Program-made: the position numbers and the translations under genes
In this document: one piece after another, positions 26,301 to 37,776 of the stretch
How the letters are laid out: each line of letters starts with the position of its first letter
How positions within the stretch are numbered: position 1 is the stretch's first letter
Notes under the pieces: model-generated
What the model was told of the DNA's origin: nothing
The model's database searches: none
Seen by the model: the letters and a program-made list of their open reading frames with translations, nothing else
DNA from: Spirodela intermedia
Taxonomy: Eukaryota > Streptophyta > Magnoliopsida > Alismatales > Araceae
Length of the DNA stretch: 64,000 bases
Assembly: GCA_902729315.2 (NCBI GenBank)
Contig: LR746272.1
Span: forward strand, 7,528,827-7,592,826
Reading direction: 5' to 3'

Positions 26301-29300
26301 GTTAGGATTCAAAGATTTCTTGAAAAAACGAAGAAGAAGACTGGGAAGGCAAACGGAAGTGATTGTGAGGAGGGTGATGCAAAAGGGCAGCAAATGCTAA
26401 GAAATAGAGTGACCAAATTAATGAAGAAGCAGAAACTGCCTCAAGTGCAGAAGATATTAAAACAGCAAGATGATTTGAAACCATGGGGCCAAGATGCTCA
26501 TGCAAAGGTTAGAGTTTCCCCAGAAATTATTGGGCAGAACCCTGGCTGTTGTGTTGAAAATATATGATCATGACTTGCAGTAATTCTCCTTTTTTTTATT
26601 TCTCTCAGGTTGGAAGCCGCTTGGTTGAATTGCTGATAGATACTGCCTATATCCAACCTCCTGTTGATCAGCAAGCTGATGGACCACCAGATATACGGCC
26701 AGCATTTCGTCACACCCTTAGAACAGTCGCCAAGGAGCAGCAGTGCGAGCTTTTGCTCTCCTTCTCAGTCTTCTGCTTTTATTTAGTCCAAAAATTTCTT
26801 GTCATTAATTTTTCTATTTTAAACAGGAAAAACAGCAGACGTTATGGGGTTATTGAATGTGATCCACTCGTTAAACAAGGTCTAGATAGAACTGTGAGTA
26901 GAATGACTAATTACGAGCTCAAGTTGTTATATGCCAATGGAACCTTTTTGTAGGGATTCTTGTGACATGCCAATCTATTATCTTTCAAATGAAGGATGTG
27001 ATTATTGAGTGGATACATTATATGTTCAATTAGATGTGGCATGGAAGTAACGTGATTTATTTGACAGGCAAGGCACATGGTGATCCCTTACATGCCTATG
27101 TTGGTTCCTCCAGTGAACTGGACGGGGTATGTTGTTTTACAAAACACTCTTTAAAATCAATTTTTGGTCTCTTAGGTTTTATTTTGAGTTTTTTTTCCCA
27201 GGACTACTAGAGTTTTTTGACTTGGACAGTGATCTATTTTTATGCAGCACGCTGGATAATCCTTTTCTTCTCTTCGGTTTTGCCTTTTAGCTTTCTGTAT
27301 GAGGTCTGTACAGGGAGATGCTTGTGTGTTAGTATAATTGTTAACGTTATGAGAATGGGATATGATAGTTTGATTACTGTTACAAATTGTCAAAGTCGAT
27401 GGTCTAAAACGTGGTTAATCGACTGACACCATCTGCCTAATTTTGATACATGTTAAATGGTGCACTTAAAAACTATTATTTGTTCTTTTGTAGATATGAC
27501 AAGGGAGCACACCTTTTCCTGCCATCTTACATCATGCGCACACATGGATCAAGACAACAACGTGAGGCAGTCAAGAGGGCACCAAAGAGCCAATTACTAG
27601 AAGTTTATGAGGTGCGTTGACCATTAATACTTACTAGAGCTAAGACTTTTTTGCTTTCATTTCATGTACTTTAGGTTACATCGTTGTGTATAGAGTTTGA
27701 AGTAGATGACCTCACTGTTTCTTTTCATATTTTAGAACTCAGGTCTACATTGGATTTCAACTTGTTCTACCATATGCATGGACGACAAGCTTAAACAATC
27801 TATGCACGGATTCATTTCTATGAATAAAATTCTTCTTCTGACATTATATTGTTTTTTTATTTACCAGAAAGTTACAACCCCTGTGCAATAATTCTATGCT
27901 TTTGGTTTTTTTTCTCGTCATGTTTTCATCCTCTGTTTAAATGTTGGAAGATAAGGTTGCTCCTTGTGGAATTGATTGGATGCATTTGATGAAAATCAGC
28001 ACAAGTTATTTAACAGACATTTTAATGGGAAGAGATAGAGAAATGTAGTAATTGGGAATTTTATGGCTGGTGTAGCATTGGTATTGGGATACACCTGCTA
28101 ATATGTTGTAACTTGGGATATACGATCTGAATTATTGTTTTAGGCCTTGGCTTTTTTTCGGGCCACACATCTGGGCTTTGTTGATGTATACTTTTGTTGA
28201 TTTATGCGCTACTTGTCTATTAGACCGATGCAAGTGCATTATTAGGAGGCTGGCGAGAGATTATTAGAGTTAATTTGATAGCCCCCCCCCCCCCCCCCCG
28301 GCCCCCTGGCATGAACAGAAAATACCAAATATGTTCAAGATCTTCTGGAAAATTTTCTAAAGGCATGTTGACTTGTTGACTTGACTTGTCATTTGATCTG
28401 AAAATGGCCATTTCCAATGCAACAAATAGGCATGTTGACTTGTCATTTGATCTGAAAATGGCCATTTCCAATCAATTTGATTGCACTGATCTCCTTGAAG
28501 TTGTCTTTTACTTTCTCTCCAAATTGTATTGACTGTGTACTTATCATGTTTATATTTAACAATGACCATTTTCTGTCAATTTGATTGAACTAATCTCCAT
28601 GAAATTGTCTTTTATTGCCTCCAAACTTATTGACTGAGTACTTGGCATGCATATATTTAGCACTGGTTCCCTAAGAAAATCTTCCTCAGGCATTAGATAC
28701 GCTTGGTATCACAAAGTGGAGGGTCAACAAAAGAGTACTGAGTATCATTGACAGAATATGGTCCAGTGGAGGGCGTCTAGCTGACCTGGTTGATCGAGAT
28801 GATGTAAGAAAATCTTGATCATAATCATTATTTGCCTTCTTTTCTCTTTCAGTCTTTCATTTTAATGGTCGTACCGCTCTTTTATCACAGTGAGGGTTTT
28901 CTTGGAAGATGGAGATCTGTTATAGTTTGTTTGTTACTGAAACATATCCTCATGTTCCAGATTTATTTATTAAACTGATATGCAGTATGAAATTTGTCGA
29001 ACTTGTGTATTGTAGATTCCTCTGCCAGAGAAGCCAGAGACAGAAGACGAGACTCTTATTAAGAAGTGGAAGTGGAAAGTAAAGGCAGCAAAGAAAGAAA
29101 ATAGTGAAAGGCATTCTCTACGTTGTGATGTAGAACTTAAACTTGCCGTAAGACTTTTATACAGAACTTAAGATATGCTTGTTAAGGTTTAATCAACAAA
29201 AATGATGATTAGTACTGAATTTTCCCAGGTGGCCAGAAAAATAAAAGACGAGGAAGGTTTCTATTACCCACACAATCTGGATTTCAGGGGCCGTGCATAT

Positions 29301-30510
29301 CCTATGCACCCATATTTGAATCATCTTGGTTCAGATTTATGTCGAGGGATACTAGAGTTTGCAGAAGGAAGACCTCTTGGACAATCAGGCTTGCGCTGGT
29401 TGAAAATACACCTTGCTAATCTTTATGCTGGTGGTGTAGACAAGTTGTCATATGAGGGTAGACTGGCATTTACTGAAGATCACTTAGACGATATTTTTGA
29501 CTCTGCTGATAGACCACTTGAAGGCAAACGTTGGTGGTTAGAGGCAGAGGATCCCTTTCAGTGCTTGGCTGTTTGCATCAATCTTGCTGAGGCATTGAGA
29601 AGTTCCTCACCAGAAACTACTATTTCACATATTCCTGTGCATCAGGTAAGTTTTGTATCTCAGGATATTCCAACTGTATCCATGACTGGCGACATGAGCT
29701 TTCTCTTCCTGCTGAATTGATTTTTTTACATTATATTATTTTCATAATTTCTAAAAAACCTTTAGCCATTGACTGGTTCTGTTTACAGGATGGATCCTGT
29801 AATGGTTTGCAACATTATGCTGCTCTTGGGAGAGACAAGGTCATTTTTTTTATTATCATTTGTTTTGTTATTTCTTTCATATTCTGTTTGTCTCATTCTA
29901 GATCGTTATCCATGAAACTCTACATCATTGTGAAATGTCCTCTTTTGTGATGTCAGAGTCTTAGGTGTCTTATTCTTTTTGTACGTGCAGGAAGGGAAAA
30001 TTCATGGTCACTATTTTTCTGTCTTCTGTAGAATAAGGTGTTATTAGCTGTTAAATGCTGTTTTCAGTAATATCTGATTTTACTAGTGATAACCTATATT
30101 CAGATCTTTACCAAGGACACCTTAGTATTCTGTTATGGGGGAGGGGATTTGTGCCTTCGATTTACATGTTGGACAGATACAGATTTAAATTTACAAGCAT
30201 ATAAATTTAAATCTGTATTTGGAATTTCTTCTTTGGTACGTGGATTGGTAAATTGTTGATTTCTATAAAACCCATTGAATGCGGCAATACTCACGGTTTA
30301 CAAATGTTTGCTGAACTCGTTGGTCGGAAAGAGATAGTAGTCCTTGTTGAATGGAGCATACCAATCTACATAGGGAGCTTAAAACCGTAAATGGTAGAAA
30401 GAATGCTCTACGAGCTGATTTCCTTGTATTTTGCACAATTTTGCCTGGTTAATTCCACCCTAATGTTGGACCATTTCTCGATTTGTGCGTGTCATCCTTG
30501 CGCAGGGGCC

Positions 30511-30542
<32 letters not shown>

Positions 30543-33500
30543 TCGGATGCCCCCGAAGGGACATCCTAATGTTGGAAGATGTTCTTGGGTTGCGTAGGGT
30601 CTGTAAGTAGGTATAACTTTTCCTTAACAAAAATCCGAGCTTAAAAAGAGGTTACCAGCTCCTCGCTTTGAAGGTATCCTTTTCATCGTTTTACACTTTC
30701 ATCACATATCAATGTGTCATACCTACCATTTAAGTTCATGGCATGAAAATAAACTGACTGGCTTCGATCATAGCTGAATCGTTGGAAACAGCATATCCCA
30801 AAGGATCTCCCCAACCTCTTGAAAACAAGATGGACCTGAATGCATTAACATACCCTATCCCACTGGTGATCACTGACTTATTGGGATGCAGCTAGACATG
30901 ATAGCATCTTCAGGGGGATGAGTGACATCTGTTAGTCCTTTCAGATCAAAAGCTGTTTTGGGCGCAGGGATAACGTTGGTCTGGGGTGGTAGGCCACCTC
31001 TTTTCAGATATCTTAAATGGTCATTGGGGCGCCATTGCCTTCTGTTTATGGATTCCTTCAGGTTACCCAAAAAAAATGGAGAAAGATGGCAAAAAGTTCG
31101 GGGGGACTTCGTTGGTGACTCAAACAGGAGTACGAGGTGTGATGATGACTGGTCCAAAATGCATTCCAGGACCTTCAATCCACAGATCTTTCAGCAGATA
31201 GGGATGCAAAAGTGTCAGACAGGCATAGGGCTTTTCAACGGTGATCTTAATTAAGTATAGGAATGTTATACCATACATTGATGAACCTAATGAATATCAA
31301 CGCACGTTCACTTTAGATACGAAAGCAGACTTTTATAGATAAAAATAAAAAATAAAAAAAAAGTATTTGCAGGCCATTCGATTACATCATCCACCAATAG
31401 ATGAATGCTGTGATCACTGGCATTGAACAGTAGATACATTATCATGGGTCTGAAAGAATGTGGTATAGGGTGTAATAATATTTTTGTAAGCCACTATGCT
31501 AGTGGAAGACTCCCAACAAATTTGCCTGCATGATTCTGGCACCTTTTAAGCCTGGAAGACTCGCAACAAATTTGCAGTTATTCACGGTTAATTATGTCAA
31601 TTTCTGTTAAGAGGTGCTGAAGAGGGTTCTTGCACATTTGTTTACAAAATCCAAGCGTAGTATGACATTCTTCTATCCGCGGTCTTTGTGAGATTATATG
31701 CTTAATTGTATTCCATATAAGCGATAACTTTTTAATAGGGTGTTTGAAGCTATAAAGCCAATTATCATAGTATATCTATGACGATGGATCATTTAAGATA
31801 AATAATAATTATGCCTATCTCGTTATATTGTGTTGATTCATTTTCTAGTAATTTAACTTTAAATTCTAAAGAGGGTTCTACCGTGATAACTTTTATAGGA
31901 CGCTTGTCTTTCTTGATGATTTGTGGGACTCTTGATCAATTTTTTCATCTCCTCCTTCCTCAGTTGGGAGCGGTTGCAGTCAATTTGGTTGCTGGAGAGA
32001 AACCTGCAGATGTCTACTCTGGGATAGCATCTAGGTATGATCGTGGCTCATGATAATTTTGGAATGCCTTCATGCTTTGTAATTCCACTTCTCTGAGAAT
32101 TTGCGTGGACTATCTGTTACCTATCCGAATTCCTGAAGATTTGAGAATCTTTCTTAAAGTTCCTTAGGTACATAAGCCAAGAACGTGAATAGACATTGAA
32201 ATCCGATTATGGAATTTTATTGGAATCTTTTTGCGGCCATGTGTTGTGATACATAATTTTCTAGCTTGCATGTTCGTTTTTAATGCATCAAAGGGCATCA
32301 GGAAATTATAATTTCTTTTGCTTCTTTGCATCATAATTGAGAAAAATCAATTGAAATGCAACGTAAAAAGTCAGTGCCACATCAAAATTAGGAGAAACCG
32401 AAATATGATGGCATGTTCCTGCAATTGGAGAAGAAAAACAACTCAGCGATCTGTTTCAATCCCATAGAGAGTTTCAAAAGAATCTCTCATTTTCAGCACT
32501 GATTTTGTCTTGAGTCTTAGTCAATAAGATCCCCTCTGCCGCCAAAGCCCGTTTTTTGCTTTCAAAGTCCCTGGTCCAATGTGCTAGAATTAGGTTTTAC
32601 ATGATAATTGATGTAACGATCATTGCGTTATATGCTCAACTTTTAATTTGCTTCTGTTTGTCTTGTATGCGCACGAATCGTGCTTCTACCTTTCTTTTTT
32701 GTTACCACCATGATAATATTGATCTTAATATCCCCTGCCTCAAAAGGTTTAATTTTGTATTGAACATTTTTTTCATAACGCATTTTGTATTACATTGTTT
32801 ACTGAATGATGTGCAAATTCATAAGCACCCAAGTTTTTGCACTGCATTGCTTCATGCTCAGTAGCAAGTAAGAGAGACTTATCTTCCGCAGAACGTTGGT
32901 TCTTTCTTGCTTAGTATAGTGAGAAACCTAGTGATAAGTTGCAAAACTTTTGAGAAATCTCATGAGTACAGACTTTTGATAAACATCCTGAGAGGTTACA
33001 AATTTATGTAGGCCTAATTATCAAAAATTGTGGAATTATACATGATTATATTGAAGTTGAGAATGAAATATCATAATTTTGATAACTCTAAATATGTGAA
33101 AGTACCCCTAAATTATTGATGAGATCTCGTTTGAATTCCTTCACCAAGGAAGATCAGGCAGCTTCACTTTGAAGTGGACCATACAGATGATGAAATCTGA
33201 ATTTGTGCTACTTCATCAGTTAATGCTGTAAATTATTGAAAGTTATGGAGATTATCGAATTTGGAGATACAACTAAAAGCGAAAGTTCGGTTTCAGTTCT
33301 TTTGTTAAAACATATGGAAATGGTTGTTTTAGAGTTTTGTGGGAGCTCTAGCTGTGGAATAATAAAGTTTCTAGGGAAGTTTAGATTTATTTGTAGAACA
33401 GGTGAATTAAAGGCGTCCTACTTGTCATGTGGTACATATTTTTAAGCCCGATACTTGAGTGGATGTGCTATCTTTTTGTTTGATGGTTCGTCATTAGATC

Positions 33501-36430
33501 ACCTTTTCTGGCGACATAAGCACATTCTTCTACGGAAGTTTTGCCCTATTTTTTCTTTAAAAAATGATAAGCTATTATTAGTGATACAATTTCATTTCAT
33601 AACAGCATTTCCATCTCTAGACCTTTAATGACTGATTCTACATTTATTCTTACATTACAGAGTTCTTGACATCATGAGGAGGGATGCTCAGAACGATCCT
33701 GCTACCGATCCAAATGCTGCTAGAGCGAGACTTTTAATATCTCAAGTAAATCGCTGTCTTTTGTTTTTCCCCGATAAGCAAGCTAGTTCGAGTGTTTCTT
33801 AAATGTGCCATGTTTTAGATGGAGCATCTTTGTCGTTCCTGCAGTAGTTGCCCAGTTATCTGTGACGCTGTTCTAGTCCCAAACCTGTATATCTTATGTA
33901 TCCTTTGAATACATTATGAGAATCTCGATGCGTACCCGCAATTTGGTAGTGAATGAATTGCTGGTATTTCTAGTCAAGGTCTTTCAATTTCATTATGTGC
34001 TTTAAATAATCGGGACCTAATTTCATCCGAATTGACGATCCAGGTGGATAGGAAATTGGTGAAGCAGACGGTCATGACATCCGTGTATGGTGTTACCTAT
34101 GTTGGGGCCCGTGAGCAGATAAAAAGAAGGTTGAAGGAAAGAGGTGCCATTGCAGACGACGCGGAGCTGTTCAGTGCTTCTTGTTATGCAGCCAAGGTAT
34201 TTTCCTCTCTTGTATCAGAGCGTTATTCCTTCATTCAGTAGCTATTCTTTCTATTTTGTCATATCCCATTGGATGCTGAAGCATTCGACTGTTCTTATTT
34301 TCGTTGGTCAATCAGGTGACCTTGACTGCCTTGGAGGAGATGTTTCAAGCTGCTCGTGGAATCATGACATGGCTTGGAGATTGTGCTAAGGTTTCCCATT
34401 CCCATCTCTTTTTTTTTTCTTCTGCACAAGACATTAATAGTCGGCTTACTACCTCTTAATACCGTTTATTGTGGTTGTGTTCTTATGGATTCTGGATTTT
34501 AGACTAGCTGAGCACAGGAGTCTCACGTTAGTTACATGATTTTGTGCCTGCCTGCTGTGGTCCCATTGCTAAGTGACTTTGAAACAGTTGAAGTCCCCAG
34601 TTCATAAGCGACTGAGGCTAATGAAATATGCTTCTTATTACTAGCCTGCGTGTTGATTATGGACACATCTGTTTGAACCCGATAGCTGTTGTGTTCAGTC
34701 CATACACGATGACAGAATCAATTTGGTCAGTTTTCTACTATCATTCTCTCTTATAACGGGCTCTAGCTTTAATTATTAAGCAGAGAATCCTTCATTCCTT
34801 TAAAATCCTCTGCAATATCATCGCATTAACTTGTGTTCTTTCTTCTGGATTTTATCTACTCGATTGAGTGTTCAGGAGTTCTGTCGGCCATATCTTCTGC
34901 AACTGCATTTCTTTGTGTATCCCATAAAAGATGGTTCCTCCTCCGTTGTAAAAAGATGCTTGCTTCTATGGTGTGTGACCTACAGTAGACTGAACACTTC
35001 AAATCAACCAGGTGATCGCGTTGGAAAATCATGCTGTGAGATGGACTACGCCGCTGGGTCTCCCAGTGGTTCAGCCCTACCGAAAGTTAGGGAGGCACCT
35101 TGTATGTCACACAGGAGAGCTTTCACTATTTTTAATGGAAAAAAATATTTTACTCTTCTTTTTTTTTTCATTCCGTGCTTATTATTATGCAGTCTTCCTT
35201 ACTATTTAACTTGGTTTTCATGGATGCCGTCTTCACAGATTAGGACCTCTCTTCAGGTTTTGACATTACAAAGAGAAACTGACAAGGTCAACGACATAAT
35301 CCTTGATTTCATTTTCCATGGCCATTTATATAATTTTTTAATTGCTTTATTTTATTTTATTTTACTTCTTTTGTCAAAAAAATTCTCAAATCTTTATGTA
35401 CCGCAGGTCATGGTCAAGCGACAAAGATCGGCTTTTCCACCCAACTTTGTCCATTCCCTCGATGGATCTCACATGATGATGACCGCTGTTGCCTGCAGAA
35501 AGGCAGGCCTCAATTTCGCAGGTTAATATTCCTTCCTCCCCGATAATTCAATACTTTCTGATTTATTTTTTCTTTATTTTCCCCCCGTTGCTCTTCAGTT
35601 TTTCTTCTTAAATTAAAAAAAATGCTATTTTTTGCAGGAGTTCATGATTCTTACTGGACTCATGCATGCAACGTCGATGAGTTGAACAGAATACTAAGGG
35701 AAAAGTTCGTTGAGCTCTATGAGGCCCCCATTCTAGAAAATGTGGCTCATCCTTATCCCTAACTTTCTTTATTTACTAATTTTCTCTGCAAGTACCCTTC
35801 ATTTATTTAATAACTTTATTTATTTAATAATTTTTTATTGCCCATCACCAGAAATATTTCCATTATTTAGCCGAAGAAAGTAACAACCCTGTGCGGGCCT
35901 TCCTGTCAAGGCCCATGCGCATTGTCGGAAGCTCTCTTTAAGATCAATGAAAACTTTGCAACCCAAACTTTCCTTTCTTGAGCATTTTACTCTGGCATAA
36001 ATCTCTCTCAGCTGCCTGGAGGCCGTGAGAATTATTCTCGGCATTTTTGATTTATTTCATATTATAACATTTTCATATTCTCCATTTATTTATTTGTTTA
36101 CTGGTAGTGTAATTATATATACCTGACCGTTTATTTGGGATGAATAAACCATGCAGCCCAAACTTTCCTTTCTTGGGCATTTTCCCTCAGGCTTCTGTTT
36201 TTTCTTTTTTTTTAATTTCGTTTTATAATAATTTCATAGTCTATTTATTTATTTATCTATTTATTTGTTTAGTGGTAGTATAGCTATATACCTGACCGCT
36301 TATTTGGGATGGCGTGCAGCTGCTGGAGAGCTTTGAGAAGTCTTTCCCCACGCTAAAATTCCCTCCTTTACCAGAGCGGGGGGACTTCGATCTCAAAGAC
36401 GTATTGGACTCCCCGTACTTCTTCAACTGA
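23348..36430 (+). CDS. RPOTm: Phage-type organellar DNA-directed RNA polymerase (RPOTm/RPOTmp)
   Basis: Single-subunit T7-like polymerase transcribing mitochondrial and possibly plastid DNA. Exons: 23348-24358, 26301-26507, 26609-26742, 26827-26893, 27068-27126, 27494-27611, 28690-28803, 29016-29147, 29229-29645, 29789-29839, 31964-32034, 33661-33745, 34044-34196, 34316-34390, 35012-35101, 35239-35286, 35407-35521, 35638-35741, 36320-36430. They join to 1053 aa with all phases consistent. Catalytic residues are all present (numbering from this start): D754 in QDGSCNG, K829 and Y837 spaced as in T7 motif B, H985-D986 in GVHDSYW. It ends in the family-typical SPYFFN. The start is ambiguous: in-frame ATGs occur at 23141 (good context), 23348 and 23471 (MWRSF, the usual mitochondrial start, 1012 aa). 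It resembles plant RPOTm and RPOTmp about equally by eye. Confidence 0.95.
24359..26300 (+). other. RPOT intron 1 (1.9 kb)
   Basis: GT-AG intron between the AIEQE and VRIQRFLEK segments. AT-rich, with no coding, RNA or repeat feature that I recognise. Confidence 0.8.
28282..28299. repeat. Poly-C homopolymer (C18)
   Basis: Eighteen consecutive C residues followed by GGCCCCC. The exact length may be affected by assembly or sequencing error. Confidence 0.85.
28362..28471. repeat. Short tandem duplication in RPOT intron 6
   Basis: GGCATGTTGACTTG at 28362 recurs at 28429. Each is followed by TCATTTGATCTGAAAATGG and CCATTTCCAAT. The first copy also has an internal TTGACTTG stutter. Confidence 0.9.
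28472..28674. repeat. Two-copy 104-bp tandem duplication in RPOT intron 6
   Basis: TCAATTTGATTG starts at 28472 and 28576. Both copies continue through a CTGATCTCC/CTAATCTCC block, TTGTCTTTTA, CTCCAAA, TATTGACTG, GTACTT and a TATATTTA block. They are clearly diverged, so older than the 107-bp repeat in LeuRS. Confidence 0.9.
30459..30470. repeat. Target-site duplication, left copy, flanking U6 insert
   Basis: CCTAATGTTGGA, identical to 30565-30576, bracketing the U6 sequence. Its last three bases overlap the U6 3' end. Confidence 0.8.
30468..30562 (-). pseudogene. U6 snRNA retropseudogene
   Basis: Reads on the minus strand as plant U6 from GTCCCTTCGG to AAATGGTCC, about 95 nt. I see one difference from the canonical plant sequence as I recall it: position 13, A to G. 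It includes the ACAGAGA box and the AGC triad region. It is not a normal gene. The T-run terminator after the U6 end is absent and no TATA box or USE element is visible upstream. A 12-bp direct repeat flanks it (30459-30470 and 30565-30576), the mark of reverse-transcribed insertion. It lies antisense in an RPOT intron. Confidence 0.9.
30565..30576. repeat. Target-site duplication, right copy, flanking U6 insert
   Basis: CCTAATGTTGGA, separated from the U6 5' end by two extra bases. Confidence 0.8.
32035..33660 (+). other. RPOT intron 11 (1.6 kb)
   Basis: GT-AG intron between the SGIAS and VLDIMRRD segments. AT-rich with only shadow open frames. Nothing recognised. Confidence 0.8.
34391..35011 (+). 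other. RPOT intron 14 (0.6 kb)
   Basis: GT-AG intron between the WLGDCAK and [11 protein letters not shown] segments. No feature recognised. Confidence 0.75.
35742..36319 (+). other. RPOT intron 18 (last intron)
   Basis: GT-AG intron before the final 36-codon exon. Retention gives an early stop after a short altered tail. It contains the duplicated 3' splice-site region listed separately. Confidence 0.8.
35957..36313. repeat. Duplicated 3' end of RPOT intron 18
   Basis: Two copies, about 35957-36143 and 36151-36313, share CCCAAACTTTCCTTTCTTG, GCATTTT, TATTTATTTGTTTA, TGGTAGT, ATATACCTGACCG and TTATTTGGGATG. Copy 2 runs into the real acceptor GTGCAG. After copy 1 a similar ATGCAG occurs at 36151-36156, a potential decoy acceptor. 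Confidence 0.88.
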
Positions 36431-37587
36431 TCTTCCCCGGCCAGCGCCAGCCCCTTCTAGCGATTGGTCCGTTGGTCCGCTGGGCTGTGGGGCCCGCTCT
36501 CGAGGAAGAAGTCGGAGTTTGTGCCTGCCTGCGTTGACCTCCCCCACTGGGGAAGAACAGGATGATGACGACGACGACGACGACCGTCTGTGAATAGGTG
36601 TGAGAGCAGCCCCTCGAGGAGCAGGGCCCCAAAGAGTCGCCCGCCACCAGTCTGTGAATATCTGCGGCGGCCGTCCACGAGTAGCTCCGAGAGACGGCGG
36701 CTGGTCAACCACCCTTTGACTTGGTGGACGAGAGCCAGAGGATGGGTCAACGCCGGGGATGGGAATTTGTGCAAGGAATAAGAGCTTCGAAGAAGGTTGT
36801 GTCTCTTCTATGGGTCCCCTCCCCCGCCTCTCAATGGCAAGCGTTCTTGTCCGGAAAATGTAAAAAAAGAAAAAGTGATTATCATTTTTTTTATATTGAT
36901 GGATCTCACCCCCTCCCCCTCATTTTTAGGGTTTGACCATCCATATGGTATGTTTTTTCCCTGCCTTCGTGGGTCAGATCTCTCTCTGAAGTGGAATCTG
37001 GGCTCAGAGTCAACCCTGTGCATGAAAAGGGGCATCTCATCTCGTTGGAGCTCCGTCTCAGGGAAACCCACGTTCATGGGATTGGTTATATTGCAATGGA
37101 TAATACAACGTTAGAATGCGACGATACCCCTTCTCGGACGATAGTCCACTGCAGATAGATAGCGAGAGAGAGAGAGAGAGAGATGGGTGGACGGGTGACG
37201 TTGAGGCGATGCCTGTATACTGTAGACAGGAGGAGGGAGTTTCTGCACCGTCCGATCCGAAGGACGTAGGAACACGGAAGAATAAGAACCCTTGGGAGCG
37301 GCTCAGACTGCACGACTTCTTTTCTGTCCTCTCTCGCTTGTCCCGCCGGAAGATTTCTGTTTCCCGATGCTTCATCTCATGGTGGCGATGGTTGAGGCGA
37401 CATTCAACTTCGTCACCTACTTGGCGTGGTTGACGAGGCTAAGACCTCATCAGTCTGACCTTCCATTATCATTATATTAGAAGCTCCATGTCAAACCAAC
37501 TGTCCTTGGGATTCACTATATTAGAAGTGTTACAGTTTTTTCCTTCAAACCCTCAGTCACCAAAGTCGCCGCTGAAGGATCTGCTGC
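36431..37587. other. Intergenic, RPOT 3' flank
   Basis: Moderately GC-rich DNA, presumably beginning with the RPOT 3' untranslated region. TCTGTGAATA occurs twice (near 36586 and 36651). There is a (GA)n run at 37163-37182. Open frames on both strands lack recognisable domains. Confidence 0.65.
37163..37182. repeat. (GA)n microsatellite
   Basis: Pure GA run of about 20 bases. Confidence 0.9.
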
Positions 37588-37761
37588 TGGAAAAATAAGA
37601 GATCCTTCTTCATTTATCATTCAAACCCATATTATATAATGGGTTTCAAGTGGATCATATTAGTTAAAGGTTGATGGCCCATTATGACAAGCTATTAACA
37701 CTAACTAGATCCTATCATATTATAGAACTAAAGTATAAAGAAAGATTGGCATAATTTGACA
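37588..37761 (-). repeat. Copia 3' LTR (left copy)
   Basis: About 174 bp, starting TGGAAAAATAAGAG and ending CATAATTTGACA on the plus strand (TGTCAAATTATG on the element strand). It shares CATTCAAACCCATATTATAT, GTGGATC, ATTAGTTAA and CTAACTAGATC with the right copy. Confidence 0.85.
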
Positions 37762-37776
37762 CTCCCCCTCAAACTG
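37762..37776 (-). other. Copia polypurine tract
   Basis: Reads on the element strand as a TTTGAGGGGGAG purine run directly before the LTR TGT, the classic plus-strand priming site of Copia elements. Confidence 0.8.

Larger units (their letters stand above)
27612..28689 (+). other. RPOT intron 6 (1.1 kb), with poly-C and tandem repeats
   Basis: GT-AG intron between the LLEVYE and ALDTLG segments. The first 650 bases are unremarkable. The rest holds an 18-base C run and two nested tandem duplications listed separately. Confidence 0.85.
29840..31963 (+). other. RPOT intron 10 (2.1 kb), contains U6 pseudogene
   Basis: GT-AG intron directly after the catalytic [12 protein letters not shown] exon. 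It carries the U6 retropseudogene. A less AT-rich stretch, about 30840-31260, is open on both strands but has no domain that I recognise. A short direct repeat (GAAGACTC, then CAACAAATTTGC) lies near 31504-31580. Confidence 0.8.

Noticed and set aside
30468-30562. Functional U6 snRNA gene
   Set aside because: No terminator T-run, no TATA/USE elements, and flanking target-site duplications.
35638-35763. RPOT ending in exon 18 with a stop at 35761
   Set aside because: A GT donor at 35742 joins in frame to an exon giving the conserved family C-terminus ending SPYFFN.
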